Shown here: positions 1 to 8,368 of the stretch, piece after piece | Position numbering within the stretch: the stretch's first letter is position 1 | How the letters are laid out: each line of letters opens with the position of its first letter | Source of the DNA: Desmonostoc vinosum HA7617-LM4 | GTDB lineage: Bacteria; Cyanobacteriota; Cyanobacteriia; Cyanobacteriales; Nostocaceae | Direction: 5' to 3' | DNA length: 64,000 nucleotides | NCBI GenBank assembly: GCA_019359515.1 | Contig: JAHHHC010000021.1 | Span: forward strand, 1-64,000 | Translations under genes and position numbers: made by a program | The notes under the pieces: generated by a model | Told to the model about the DNA's origin: nothing | Seen by the model: only the letters and a program-made list of their open reading frames with translations | Database searches by the model: none

Positions 1-307
1 AAGTAATGGCGTATATAAATGACCCACATCATGAAAGGCATTAATATTGAATGCAGATAAATCTGCACGAGTCGCTTTTCCACCCCTGGCTAAAGCCGAG
101 GGGCTACCAAGCTCTCGTACTATTCGCATGTTTGTTATTTCTCTACCTGCCTCCCTGTTTAATGAGCGTAGTCGTACCCCTTTGGTGAAGCAAGCTACGC
201 GTAGCGTCTTTGAAAGCAGAAGAAGTGCTGCTCGCTTATTCCCCTCCCTGCTGGCACTGCTAAAGATACAATGACTTCAATATCCTGCTGCCAAAGTTGT
301 TCGCCCT
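1..307. other. Intergenic start of window with dispersed repeat
   Basis: I see no supported gene here. A short open frame (47-274) is made largely of dispersed repeat sequence and has no recognisable protein features. The stretch 164-211 belongs to a repeat family seen again at 32738-32790, 45421-45475 and, inverted, at 35828-35862. Its shared core reads roughly GAGCGTAGTCGTACCCCT, then AAGCAAGCTACGCGTAGCGTCT. Confidence 0.6.
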
Positions 308-1237
308 ATGTTGCCAGTCATCTATTCTGACGAGTTTCTTGATCACGAAACGGGAAAATATCATCCAGAGAGACCAGAACGTTTAATAGCGATCGCCACT
401 GCACTCAAAGAAGCTGCCTTTGCAGAAAAAATTGCTTGGCGATCGCCTACACCAGCACCAGAAAAATCATCTTTGATGTCTCTGTTGCTTAATGCACATA
501 CACCTGCATATGTCAAGAAACTTGGAGAAATTGCTTCTAATGGCGGCAGTTATTTAGATGGAGATACGCCAGTTTCCCCACGCAGTTATGATGTGGCATT
601 GTTGGCAGTGAGTGCGTGGTTAGATGGAGTTGATGCTGTACTGGCAACGGCAAATCCAGCTTTTGTACTGGCGCGTCCCCCAGGACATCATGCCGAAAGT
701 GATACAGGAATGGGCTTTTGCCTATTTTCTAATGCGGCGATCGCGGCTTTATTTGCCCTAGAACAACCAGAAATCAATCGCGTCGCCATCTTGGATTGGG
801 ATGTGCATCACGGCAATGGCACTCAAGCAATTGTGGAAACTCATCCGCAAATTGCTTATTGTTCTCTACACCAATACCCTTGCTATCCCGGCACCGGCAG
901 AGCTACAGAGCGTGGCTCTCATGATAATGTGTTAAACCTACCCATACCTCCTGGGAGTGATATTTCAATATATCAGCCGCTATTTGAGAAAAAGGTAATG
1001 CCGTTTTTAAGCGACTTTCAACCAGATTTACTCATCGTCAGTGCTGGCTATGATGCTAATGCGGCCGATCCTTTGGCAAGTATCAATTTGCAGCCAGAAG
1101 ACTATGCCTTGTTCACTGATTATTGTTTGGGACTAACTCGGAAAATTCTGTTTGGTTTAGAAGGCGGCTACGATTTATCAACACTCGCTCAATCAGTTGC
1201 AGCGACAATCGAACGCTGTTTGATTGAAATTTGGTAG
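308..1237 (+). CDS. Histone deacetylase-like (HDAC/AcuC/AphA superfamily) amidohydrolase
   Basis: The 309-residue protein has the arginase/deacetylase fold signature of bacterial HDAC-like enzymes, which remove acetyl groups from lysine or polyamine substrates using one zinc ion. Visible motifs are the N-terminal HPERPERL, the catalytic His pair in RPPGHHAE (about residues 124-130), the metal-binding ILDWDVHHGNG (about 161-171) and GYDANAADPLA near residue 245. Both the catalytic histidines and the zinc Asp/His ligands are present, so it should be active. The length is usual for bacterial members. The ATG at 308 is the first in frame with the HPERP motif. It stands alone, 80 bases upstream of rpmI on the same strand. 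The physiological substrate cannot be told from sequence. Confidence 0.9.
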   Translation: MLPVIYSDEFLDHETGKYHPERPERLIAIATALKEAAFAEKIAWRSPTPAPEKSSLMSLLLNAHTPAYVKKLGEIASNGGSYLDGDTPVSPRSYDVALLAVSAWLDGVDAVLATANPAFVLARPPGHHAESDTGMGFCLFSNAAIAALFALEQPEINRVAILDWDVHHGNGTQAIVETHPQIAYCSLHQYPCYPGTGRATERGSHDNVLNLPIPPGSDISIYQPLFEKKVMPFLSDFQPDLLIVSAGYDANAADPLASINLQPEDYALFTDYCLGLTRKILFGLEGGYDLSTLAQSVAATIERCLIEIW

Positions 1238-1282
1238 AAAAAAGTTGCATATTAAGCGTTCCCTATTCCCCATTATTTAATA

Positions 1283-1288
1283 TATAAT
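1283..1288 (+). promoter_or_regulatory. Possible -10 box upstream of rpmI
   Basis: A perfect TATAAT lies 30 bases before the rpmI start in the 80-base gap after the deacetylase gene. No good -35 hexamer is found 17 bases upstream, so this is only a candidate promoter for the rpmI-rplT transcript. Confidence 0.35.
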
Positions 1289-1317
1289 GATGGATTGTGT
1301 CGAATTAAAGCAAGCCC

Positions 1318-1515
1318 ATGCCTAAACTCAAGACTCGTAAAGCAGCTGCGAAACGATTCCGCGCCACTGGTACCGGTAAAATTGTCCGTCGCAAAGCTTT
1401 CAAAAACCACCTTTTAGAACACAAAACTTCAAACAAAAAGCGTAAATTGTCCAAAATGGTACTTGTCAACGAACGCGATGAAGAAAATGTGCGCTTAATG
1501 CTCCCTTATTTGTAA
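1318..1515 (+). CDS. rpmI: 50S ribosomal protein L35
   Basis: This 65-residue basic protein carries the L35 signature ([14 protein letters not shown] at the start, then the [17 protein letters not shown] region). It is a structural protein of the large ribosomal subunit. The next gene, 22 bases downstream, is rplT (L20), the conserved rpmI-rplT pair of bacteria. infC, often the first gene of this operon, is not upstream here; a deacetylase gene takes that place, as is common when the operon is split in cyanobacteria. Confidence 0.98.
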   Translation: MPKLKTRKAAAKRFRATGTGKIVRRKAFKNHLLEHKTSNKKRKLSKMVLVNERDEENVRLMLPYL

Positions 1516-1537
1516 CTATTTCAGGAATTAAAAAAAT

Positions 1538-1894
1538 ATGACTCGGGTAAAACGCGGTAACGTAGCTCGTAAACGCCGCAATAAAATTCTCAAACTAGCT
1601 AAAGGTTTTCGCGGTTCCCACTCAACTCTATTTAGAACCGCCAACCAACAAGTAATGAAGGCGCTACGGAATGCCTACCGCGATCGCAAAAAGCGCAAAC
1701 GCGATTTTCGTCGCCTCTGGATCACCCGCATCAACGCCGCTGCTAGGCAGCACGGTTTAAGTTACAGCCAATTAATTGGCAACCTCAAAAAAGCTGATGT
1801 CCAATTAAACCGCAAAATGTTGGCGCAATTGGCAGTCCTCGACCCAGCTAGCTTCAGCAAAGTCGCGGAATTAGCCAACCAAGCTAAAGGATAA
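1538..1894 (+). CDS. rplT: 50S ribosomal protein L20
   Basis: The 118-residue basic protein matches L20 over its full length ([19 protein letters not shown] at the start, [20 protein letters not shown] in the middle). L20 binds 23S rRNA early in large-subunit assembly and in many bacteria represses its own operon by binding the mRNA. It follows rpmI with a 22-base gap and is followed 12 bases later by a solute-binding protein gene that may be read from the same transcript. Confidence 0.98.
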   Translation: MTRVKRGNVARKRRNKILKLAKGFRGSHSTLFRTANQQVMKALRNAYRDRKKRKRDFRRLWITRINAAARQHGLSYSQLIGNLKKADVQLNRKMLAQLAVLDPASFSKVAELANQAKG

Positions 1895-1906
1895 AGGTGG
1901 TAACGG

Positions 1907-2722
1907 ATGAATAACCGATGTAACAGATGGCAAACAATTAATCCGTTACATCTGGTATTATCCGCTACCTTAATTTTTATTTTGTGCTTTCTCTATGTAG
2001 CAATTCCAAACAGCGCATCTGCCGCAGAAATGTCAGAAATTCAACTGCGGGGCCACATCAAAGTTGCGGTCAAAGATAACTTGCGTCCTCTGGGATTTCG
2101 AGATGCCAGCGGCAATTTACAAGGCTTAGAAATTGATTTAGCAAAGCGTTTAGCAGCTGACTTACTAGGTAAGGCAGAGGCTGTTAAATTTAAACCCGTA
2201 TTAAATCGCGATCGCCTATCTGTAGTCTTAGACAAAAAAGTTGATTTTGCGATCGCCAGAGTCACAGCCACCGAGTCACGCGCTCGTTTAGTTAGTTTAA
2301 GTGTTCCCTACTATTTTGACGGCACAACATTAGTTACAAAAAATACATTAATTCAAAAAATTAGCGATTTAGCAAAACGGAAAATTGCCGTACTCAATAA
2401 TTCCAATACCATTGCTCAAGTGCGGTACTATGTGCCCAACGCCGAATTAGTTGGGGTAAATTCCTATGCAGAAGCGCGAGATTTGATAGAAAACAATAGT
2501 GTAGATGCATTTGCTGCTGATGCCACCGTCTTGAGTGGTTTGGTGCAAGAATATCCCCAATATCGACTACTAGCAACTAAGCTATCAACCGAACCATTGT
2601 CTGTAGTTATGCCCAAAGGATTGCAGTACAATGAATTGAGACAACGCGTAAATGAAGCGATCGCTCGTTACATAGCAAAAGGTTGGCTAAAAGAACGCAC
2701 TCAATATTGGGGCTTGCCGTAA
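1907..2722 (+). CDS. Periplasmic amino-acid-type solute-binding protein (SBP_bac_3 family)
   Basis: The 271-residue protein starts with a hydrophobic segment (about residues 17-40) ending in NSASAAEMS, a likely signal peptide with AXA cleavage. The mature part has the family-3 solute-binding pattern: LRVAV-like strand (GHIKVAVKDNLRPLGF), then LQGLEIDLAKRLA, and FAIARVTATESRARLV. Such proteins deliver amino acids or similar solutes to an ABC importer. No permease or ATPase gene lies beside it, so it may be an orphan receptor or may serve a transporter elsewhere. It begins 12 bases after rplT, so cotranscription with the ribosomal genes is likely. The ligand is not predictable. Confidence 0.88.
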   Translation: MNNRCNRWQTINPLHLVLSATLIFILCFLYVAIPNSASAAEMSEIQLRGHIKVAVKDNLRPLGFRDASGNLQGLEIDLAKRLAADLLGKAEAVKFKPVLNRDRLSVVLDKKVDFAIARVTATESRARLVSLSVPYYFDGTTLVTKNTLIQKISDLAKRKIAVLNNSNTIAQVRYYVPNAELVGVNSYAEARDLIENNSVDAFAADATVLSGLVQEYPQYRLLATKLSTEPLSVVMPKGLQYNELRQRVNEAIARYIAKGWLKERTQYWGLP

Positions 2723-2792
2723 GATTAGGAAGAGTGCTGAGTTAGTTGATAATAGATATAGAAGTAACTTTAATATTTGTACTTGGAAAACA

Positions 2793-3317
2793 ATGGATGG
2801 CAATCTAGCAGTTGTTTATCTCTCGATTTTGGTAGGTATACTCATAATTGCTGTTGTGAGTGTTTTTCGGCAAATTTTCAAAACTCGCAAGATAGAAAGT
2901 TCCTTTTCTAAATTGCGAAAGAAATTAGAAAAAGAAAAAGGAACGGCTCAAGAATATTATGAGTTGGCTAGTATTTATTCAGAGAAAAAATTGTTTTCTC
3001 AAGCGATCGCATTGTTTCAAAAAGCACTCAAAGCTGCTGAAGAAGAGGAAGAAGAAAGTATTGCTCCTATCTACAACGGGTTAGGTTATGCTTACTTTGC
3101 TCAAGAGCAATATGACTTAGCAATTCGTCAGTACAAAGAAGCCGTAAAATCTAAACCAGATTATGTGACAGCATTGAATAATCTTGGTCATGCCTACGAA
3201 CGGAAAAAATTAAATACTCAGGCATTACAAACTTACGAAGAAGCATTAAAATTTGCACCCAATAATACTACAGCCAAACGCCGTGCAGAGTCTTTAAGAC
3301 GCTTAGTTTCAGCATAA
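2793..3317 (+). CDS. Membrane-anchored TPR protein
   Basis: The 174-residue protein has one N-terminal transmembrane segment (about residues 4-25) and a short basic coiled region, followed by about three tetratricopeptide repeats. Recognisable repeat cores are AQEYYELASIYSEKKLFSQA, then the APIYNGLGYAYFAQEQYDLA unit, then VTALNNLGHAYERKKLNTQA. TPRs are protein-protein scaffolds. The predicted arrangement is a membrane anchor with a cytoplasmic TPR domain. A run of acidic residues lies between repeats one and two. The gene follows the solute-binding protein by 70 bases on the same strand. Conserved in cyanobacteria by my recollection; no specific role can be assigned. Confidence 0.85.
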   Translation: MDGNLAVVYLSILVGILIIAVVSVFRQIFKTRKIESSFSKLRKKLEKEKGTAQEYYELASIYSEKKLFSQAIALFQKALKAAEEEEEESIAPIYNGLGYAYFAQEQYDLAIRQYKEAVKSKPDYVTALNNLGHAYERKKLNTQALQTYEEALKFAPNNTTAKRRAESLRRLVSA

Positions 3318-3352
3318 TTATTGAACTTTATTCAATAGTCTTTGCTTGACCT

Positions 3353-3466
3353 CACCAGAAATAAGCGGTAGTTGTGGAAGCCGCGTCTCTTCAGAGCGCG
3401 GAGGAAACAACACACGAGCGGATTTATCCGCCTAACTCTTCCAGGATCTCCGCGATTTCTGGTGTA
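3353..3466 (+). other. Structured element upstream of tnpB (multi-branched fold)
   Basis: An outer inverted repeat (CACCAGAAAT at 3353-3362 and ATTTCTGGTG at about 3456-3466) closes a region containing two further perfect hairpins: CCGCG-t-CTC/GAG-CGCGG at 3381-3401 and GCGGAT/ATCCGC near 3419-3432. A TATAAT follows immediately. The first inner hairpin has the same architecture as the hairpin at the 3' end of the adjacent tnpB. This could be the left end of the transposon, or the right end (omega-RNA 3' end) of an older lost tnpB element. Confidence 0.5.
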
Positions 3467-3485
3467 TAATTGAATGTAATCACAT

Positions 3486-4673
3486 GTGAGGTTTTGTTTC
3501 GTGGAACAAGTACTGACCATAGTTTGCAAGCTTCAACCGAGCGCCAAACAGGCATCGCAAATCGATGCTCTGTTGCAAGCGTTCTCGGATGGCTGTGACT
3601 ATGCGAATCAGACCGTAAAAGCGGGTGTGACCAGCAAAACTACGATTCAGGCACAGGTCTATCAAGATTTGCGCGAGAAGTTCCAACTGAGTGCAAATCA
3701 GGCTGTACGAGTCTGCGCTCGTGTAGGAGCGAATCGAAAGACTGCCAAGCAGAAGAGCAAGCCCGTCAAGGTGTTCAAGCCTACATCGGCGGATTACGAT
3801 GCCCGAATCTTCTCGTTTCGTGAGAAAGATTGGACGGTAAGCCTGACTTTGATTAATTGCCGCGAACACATCAAGATTGATGCTGGCAACTACCAGAGAG
3901 GCAAGTTGAAGGGACACAAACCGACCTCTGCTCAACTGTGTAAACATCGTGACGGGCAATACTACATTCATATCCAACTCAAAGACGAAGCGCCTGAGCA
4001 ACTGTTGGCAAAGAACGCGCTAGGGGTTGACTTTGGGCGTAGAGATATTGCCGTGACTTCTGACGGGGAGCGATGGGACGGTAAACCCATTCAGAACGTC
4101 AGAGACAAATTTTCCAAGGTCAGAGCGTCGCTCCAAGCAAAAGTCTCGAAAGGCACAAGAACCACGCGCCGTAGGGTGCGGAATATCTTGAAACGGCTGT
4201 CAGGAAGAGAGCAACGCTATCAAACTTGGTTGAACCACACTATCAGCAAGCGTGTCATCGAAACCGCTAAATCTCAGAGCGCCATTGTCGCAATCGAGAA
4301 TTTGACGGGAATTCGAGATAGAACAAACCAGCAACCGCGTAACAAAACCGAGCGCAGACGTTCTAATTCGTGGGCGTTCTGTCAGCTTCGTGCATTCCTG
4401 GAATACAAAGGCATCAAGGAAGGCGTAGAGGTTGTAGCGGTGAACCCTGCCTACACCAGCCAAACTTGCCACGTCTGCAACCATATCGGATTGCGGAGTG
4501 AGAAGCGGTTTAAGTGTGGGAACTGCGGTTGGCATGGTGATGCGGATGTGAATGGGGCAATCAATATTTCTAAACTTGGGGCAGTGTTTGTAAGCCTGCC
4601 TGGAGGCTCAGTTTTTGCTTGTTCTTTGCAGAATGAGCAAAGGCTAGGGCTACTGAAAGCCCCGTCTCTTTAG
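3486..4673 (+). CDS. tnpB: TnpB-family RNA-guided nuclease (IS200/IS605-type accessory protein)
   Basis: The 395-residue protein has the TnpB layout: N-terminal wedge/REC-like region, then a RuvC nuclease split into three motifs with a C4 zinc finger before the last. The three catalytic acids are present: D182 in GVDFGRRDIAVTSDG, E271 in IVAIENLTGI, and D354 in GDADVNGAINI. The zinc cysteines are C328, C331, C344 and C347. TnpB proteins use an omega-RNA made from the 3' end of their own gene to cut DNA at the element's target site. No tnpA transposase is adjacent, so this is a stand-alone copy that would depend on a TnpA elsewhere. The GTG at 3486 is the first possible start; a GTG at 3501 also fits. 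The stop codon lies inside a hairpin loop. Confidence 0.92.
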   Translation: MRFCFVEQVLTIVCKLQPSAKQASQIDALLQAFSDGCDYANQTVKAGVTSKTTIQAQVYQDLREKFQLSANQAVRVCARVGANRKTAKQKSKPVKVFKPTSADYDARIFSFREKDWTVSLTLINCREHIKIDAGNYQRGKLKGHKPTSAQLCKHRDGQYYIHIQLKDEAPEQLLAKNALGVDFGRRDIAVTSDGERWDGKPIQNVRDKFSKVRASLQAKVSKGTRTTRRRVRNILKRLSGREQRYQTWLNHTISKRVIETAKSQSAIVAIENLTGIRDRTNQQPRNKTERRRSNSWAFCQLRAFLEYKGIKEGVEVVAVNPAYTSQTCHVCNHIGLRSEKRFKCGNCGWHGDADVNGAINISKLGAVFVSLPGGSVFACSLQNEQRLGLLKAPSL

Positions 4674-4680
4674 AGCGGGG
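4660..4680 (+). ncRNA. Hairpin at tnpB 3' end (probable omega-RNA 3' hairpin / right end)
   Basis: The stem CCCCG-t-CTC / GAG-CGGGG encloses the tnpB stop codon in its loop. Elements of this family carry an omega-RNA overlapping the tnpB 3' end and ending in such a hairpin; the exact boundaries cannot be read directly. The upstream hairpin at 3381-3401 has the same shape with a compensatory C-G to G-C swap. Confidence 0.5.
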
Positions 4681-4690
4681 AAGCTTACTC

Positions 4691-5162
4691 CATACACTTA
4701 ACTGCCTGTAGACATAGTACATCTGAACTATATAGCAAACTAACCTGTTTAGTTTGCTAACTTACACTAAAATTATTTATTGATAATCTTGTCTACTAAA
4801 AACATCTGATTATTTCAGTGATTTTCATATTTTTAATTAAAATTTTAGCTATGCTTAGAGGTTATTTATAAAGTAAAAATAAAATTACCTTAGTAGCGTT
4901 GCACAGCTAAAATAGTGCATTAAGTAGGAAGTAGCAATCATTTTTCAGACGCATTTCGACTTCGCTCAATGCTCGCTCCCTGAGAAGACGAGGGTTGAGC
5001 GGAGTCGAAACCCGGCTACTAAGGAATTTTGATATTGTTGCTCGTTTTTGATCATCATGGTTTCCACCTTTGTAAATCTATAGCAATAATTCCTTTACGC
5101 GTATTCGTCCTGGTATCAAATTGAAAAAAATCTATGTAGGCTTGTCCTAACTTAGTAAAATT
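4691..5162. other. Gene-free stretch after tnpB with a palindromic repeat
   Basis: I see no gene. The stretch is AT-rich in its first half. At 4954-5010 it holds an inverted repeat (TTTCGACTTCGCTCAA and its complement with one mismatch, 25-base loop), a widely dispersed cyanobacterial palindrome whose half-sites also appear at about 16984-17000 and inside the second tnpB at about 9470-9491. Confidence 0.6.
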
Positions 5163-5196
5163 AAAACTCTCTGTGTCTTAAAACACAGAGAGTTTT
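5163..5196 (-). terminator. Strong hairpin terminator
   Basis: A perfect 14-base-pair stem (AAAACTCTCTGTGT / its complement, 6-base loop) with A-run and T-run flanks sits 27 bases after the stop codon of the minus-strand TM2 gene. Its flanks would allow it to act in both directions. Confidence 0.8.
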
Positions 5197-5222
5197 AATA
5201 CCCTCGTCGCTAACAATAGTTC

Positions 5223-5732
5223 CTATATGTCGAAGTGATAACGGATAGCTCCAGTATTTAAATCATTGTTAATCTCAGCGTACCCCATCCTGGTTGCTTC
5301 TTGAAGTAACTCTTTCAATTGTTCTGGTTCTAACTCAGTGTACATAGCTGCTTGAGCAATCGAAAGTGTTCCATTGTGTTCCTTAGCAGCCTTAAGCAAC
5401 TTCTGCATGGGACTAATTGGAGATGAGGCTGCTGGCTGTATTGCTTCTTGCAATTGTTTAAGTTGTGGGATATCGCCAATGTTCAGAGTAATTGATTGAT
5501 TAACGCTAGGGTTTGCACTACCATGTAGTCCTCGTAGATAAATATTACGTTTTTCAACCATATCCGGAACAAGAGCTAAATCAATTAATTGACCAATACC
5601 AAATAAACCAAATGTGAAGAGGTATATCAAACCACCACCAACTTGTCCTGTGTAAAATCTTTGCCCGCCACAAACACCAAAAAAACACAAACACCAAAAA
5701 AGGTATGCGATACCTGAATTAACTTGCTGCAT
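5223..5732 (-). CDS. TM2 domain-containing membrane protein
   Basis: The protein has a TM2 domain at its N terminus: two transmembrane helices separated by a short loop, with the typical Gly-rich first helix ending in GGQRFYTGQVGGGLIYLFTF and the polar IDLALVPDMVEKRN boundary. After this come a linker and a C-terminal soluble region (SIAQAAMYTELEPEQLKELL) that resembles a small winged-helix or SHOCT-like helical module. TM2 proteins are of unknown role. I prefer the ATG at 5732; an in-frame TTG lies five codons upstream. The gene is single and is followed by a strong hairpin terminator. Confidence 0.85.
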   Translation of the reverse strand: MQQVNSGIAYLFWCLCFFGVCGGQRFYTGQVGGGLIYLFTFGLFGIGQLIDLALVPDMVEKRNIYLRGLHGSANPSVNQSITLNIGDIPQLKQLQEAIQPAASSPISPMQKLLKAAKEHNGTLSIAQAAMYTELEPEQLKELLQEATRMGYAEINNDLNTGAIRYHFDI

Positions 5733-5875
5733 AACTTTATATTCCAATATTCCACCAATACCTGCTATATAGTGTTCCCAAGATTACATGTGAAGCTAAC
5801 AATTAATTAGACTGATGAATTTGCAATTTTAATTTTGATATCGGTTTCTAAATTTATCGGTTTTTATGCTTATGC

Positions 5876-7921
5876 ATGGAAATAAGTAACTATACATTTG
5901 TTATGGGAATTTCAAGGATGATTAAGAAGCTACGTTTTTTCGTGATAGCAATTACCTGTATTGTTATAATTGTCATTTCACTAGGGTTTATAGGAATCTT
6001 ATCTGCCCAGCGTCCCTCTATTTTCCATCCCTTAACGGCGTTAACAGAAGGAGAAATCAAAACTGCTGTTGTAGTCATCAAAAAAACAAAAACGTTAAGC
6101 GAAACCGCAGCTTTTGGGATGATTGCTTTACAAGAACCAGATAAGAAAGAAGTATTAAATTTTACTAATATTCAACCTATTACAAGAAAAGCTTTTCTGG
6201 TAATCTACGATCGCTTGCAAAATAAAACCTATGAAGGAGTTGTTAATTTAAACACACAAACCTTGAGCTACTGGAAAGAAATACCTAACGTCCAACCTGC
6301 AATCATGAATTCAGAGTATGAAATAGCAACGCAGGTGGTAAAAAACGATCCCCGATGGCAAAAAGCAATGCAAAAACGGGGAATTACAAACTTTGATCAA
6401 GTTAAAATCAGTTGCTGGGCACCAGGAATTCTCAATCAACAGGAACAAACCGCAGGTAATCGTCTGTGTCGCGCCTTATCTTACTACCAAGGCGCTCGTT
6501 GGAACTTTTATAGCAGTCCCATCGAAGGGGTATTAGTCACAGTTAATTTAAACACAGGTAAAATAGCCAGTTTTACTGATAACGGCATAGTTCCCTTTTC
6601 TCAAGAAAACTGGAATTATGATGTACAGTCATTAGGTAAATTGCTTTCAGCGCCTAAAGCCTTGAAAATTCTGCAACCCAATGGCACAAGTTTCCAAATT
6701 AAAGGTAATGAAATTAACTGGCAAGGTTGGAAGTTTCACTATTTAATGCATCCCCGTAGCGGGTTAGTGCTGTACCTTGTAAGTTACAACGATGGGGCAA
6801 AAGTTCGACCAGTGTTATACCGCGCTAGTCTGTCAGAGATGGTAGTACCATATGGTGATCCTGATCCGACCTGGGCGTTTAGAAATGCTTTTGATGTTGG
6901 CGAATATAACTTTGGTTCCCTGGCAACCACAATGGAATTAGGTAAAGAAATTCCTGAAAATGGTGTTTTACTAGATGCTGTGCTTGCTAATGAACAGGGA
7001 GAACCTTACGTAGTACCAGGGGTTATCGGTATCTACGAGCGAGACAACGGTATGCTTTGGAAGCATTATGAATATGGTACGCAGCGTAATGATGTCCGTC
7101 GCAGTCGGGAGTTAGTCATAACTATGACTGCGGCAATTGACAATTATGACTACAGCCTCAATTGGATTTTTCACCAAGATGGTACTTTAGAGGTACAGAA
7201 TGAACTAACAGGTATCGTCTTGGCACAAGGAACCCCTGACCAACAGCAATCTAAGGATAATTCCTATGGTCGGTTGATAGCTAAAAATATCACAGGGGTA
7301 AATCACCAACACTTTTTTAACTATCGTTTGGATATGGATGTAGATGGTCAGGCGAATTCTGTGATGGAAATGAATATTAAAGCCTTACCAATAAATGAAA
7401 AAAACCCTTTAGGAAACGCCTTCTCTGTAGAGGAAACCCCGCTAACAACAGAAACAGCTGCTGTGCGCGATGTTGATATGAAACACAGTCGAGAATGGAT
7501 GATTGTTAATGCAACTGAGAAAAATAATCTAGGAGGAGCTACTGGATATATGTTAATGCCAGGAAGCAACTCAGTATTTTTTCCTGTGGAGGGTGCAAAA
7601 ATCCGGCAAAGAGCAGGCTTTACCAATCATCATGTTTGGGTAACGAAATATGAGCCAGAAGAACTCTATGCTAGCGGTGATTATCCTAACCAAGCTCAGT
7701 CAGAGACTGGTTTACCTAAATATATTTCAAATAACGAGTCTTTAGGAGGTCAAGATATCGTGCTGTGGTACACGATGGGCGTCACCCACGTACCGCGACC
7801 AGAAGATTGGCCAGTGATGCCAGTTCACCGAGTTGGTTTTAAGCTTGTTCCTAGAGGATTTTTTAATCGCAATCCGGCTATAAATTTACCTGAATCGATG
7901 ATAAAAGGGAACAGGGAATAG
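5876..7921 (+). CDS. Copper-containing primary-amine oxidase, membrane-anchored
   Basis: The 681-residue protein is a copper amine oxidase, which oxidises primary amines to aldehydes with release of ammonia and hydrogen peroxide. The topaquinone precursor tyrosine is visible in the NYD motif (residues 423-425). The conserved copper-site and C-terminal features include TNHHVWVTKYEPEE and VTHVPRPEDWPVMP. An N-terminal hydrophobic segment (about residues 20-45) should anchor the enzyme in the membrane or act as a signal, placing the catalytic domain outside the cytoplasm. ATG codons at 5903 and 5918 are alternative starts. The length fits the family. The gene stands alone; no dedicated aldehyde dehydrogenase or transporter is adjacent. 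Substrate unknown. Confidence 0.92.
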   Translation: MEISNYTFVMGISRMIKKLRFFVIAITCIVIIVISLGFIGILSAQRPSIFHPLTALTEGEIKTAVVVIKKTKTLSETAAFGMIALQEPDKKEVLNFTNIQPITRKAFLVIYDRLQNKTYEGVVNLNTQTLSYWKEIPNVQPAIMNSEYEIATQVVKNDPRWQKAMQKRGITNFDQVKISCWAPGILNQQEQTAGNRLCRALSYYQGARWNFYSSPIEGVLVTVNLNTGKIASFTDNGIVPFSQENWNYDVQSLGKLLSAPKALKILQPNGTSFQIKGNEINWQGWKFHYLMHPRSGLVLYLVSYNDGAKVRPVLYRASLSEMVVPYGDPDPTWAFRNAFDVGEYNFGSLATTMELGKEIPENGVLLDAVLANEQGEPYVVPGVIGIYERDNGMLWKHYEYGTQRNDVRRSRELVITMTAAIDNYDYSLNWIFHQDGTLEVQNELTGIVLAQGTPDQQQSKDNSYGRLIAKNITGVNHQHFFNYRLDMDVDGQANSVMEMNIKALPINEKNPLGNAFSVEETPLTTETAAVRDVDMKHSREWMIVNATEKNNLGGATGYMLMPGSNSVFFPVEGAKIRQRAGFTNHHVWVTKYEPEELYASGDYPNQAQSETGLPKYISNNESLGGQDIVLWYTMGVTHVPRPEDWPVMPVHRVGFKLVPRGFFNRNPAINLPESMIKGNRE

Positions 7922-8368
7922 AGAATGGGGAATTGGGAGTGCTGTTAGCAGTAGCAGGGCGTAGCCCGTGAGGAGTGAGTGTTTGTTATTTCTACCCCTG
8001 CCTCCCCTGCCCCTTTCACAAGTGTAGGTTTTTCACATTCAATCCGAAAAAGCCCATTCTTTCGTTCCAAAATCTTTCTTTGCGTCACCGCGTCTCCCCG
8101 TCGCGCAAAACGCAAAATATTAAAAACCTACATCTGTCAGCCCTGCCCCCTCTCCTCTTTTTAACTAATTTGCCGTAAGTCCCCCACTGAATTCGGTACT
8201 CCGAATCAGTGGTGGGATATAAGGCGGGCTGCGACGATTGCATCTTTGAGCAATTCTTCCCGTAGGGAAGACAGGGAAAAAATGTATGAGGAGTAGCCAA
8301 ATATTTTCGGAGCAATGTTACTGAAATATGTATATAATAGTAACAGGTCGATATTTGGAGAAGTTGAG
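7922..8368. other. Repeat-rich spacer and tnpB left-end hairpin
   Basis: No gene is supported. Positions 8073-8099 share 27 identical bases (inverted) with 31630-31656 inside the RluA gene. At 8183-8216 a strong hairpin (CCACTGA-a-TTCGG / CCGAATCAGTGG) precedes the second tnpB and is a likely left-end or regulatory structure of that element. Open frames in this stretch only trace repeats. Confidence 0.55.

Noticed and set aside
47-274. 75-residue open frame at the start of the window
   Set aside because: It runs through a dispersed repeat (164-211) and has no protein-like features or ribosome-binding site.
4902-4919. CACAGCTAAAATAGTGCA motif shared with 46125-46142
   Set aside because: The match is short and near the length expected for a fragment of a dispersed repeat; no function can be argued.
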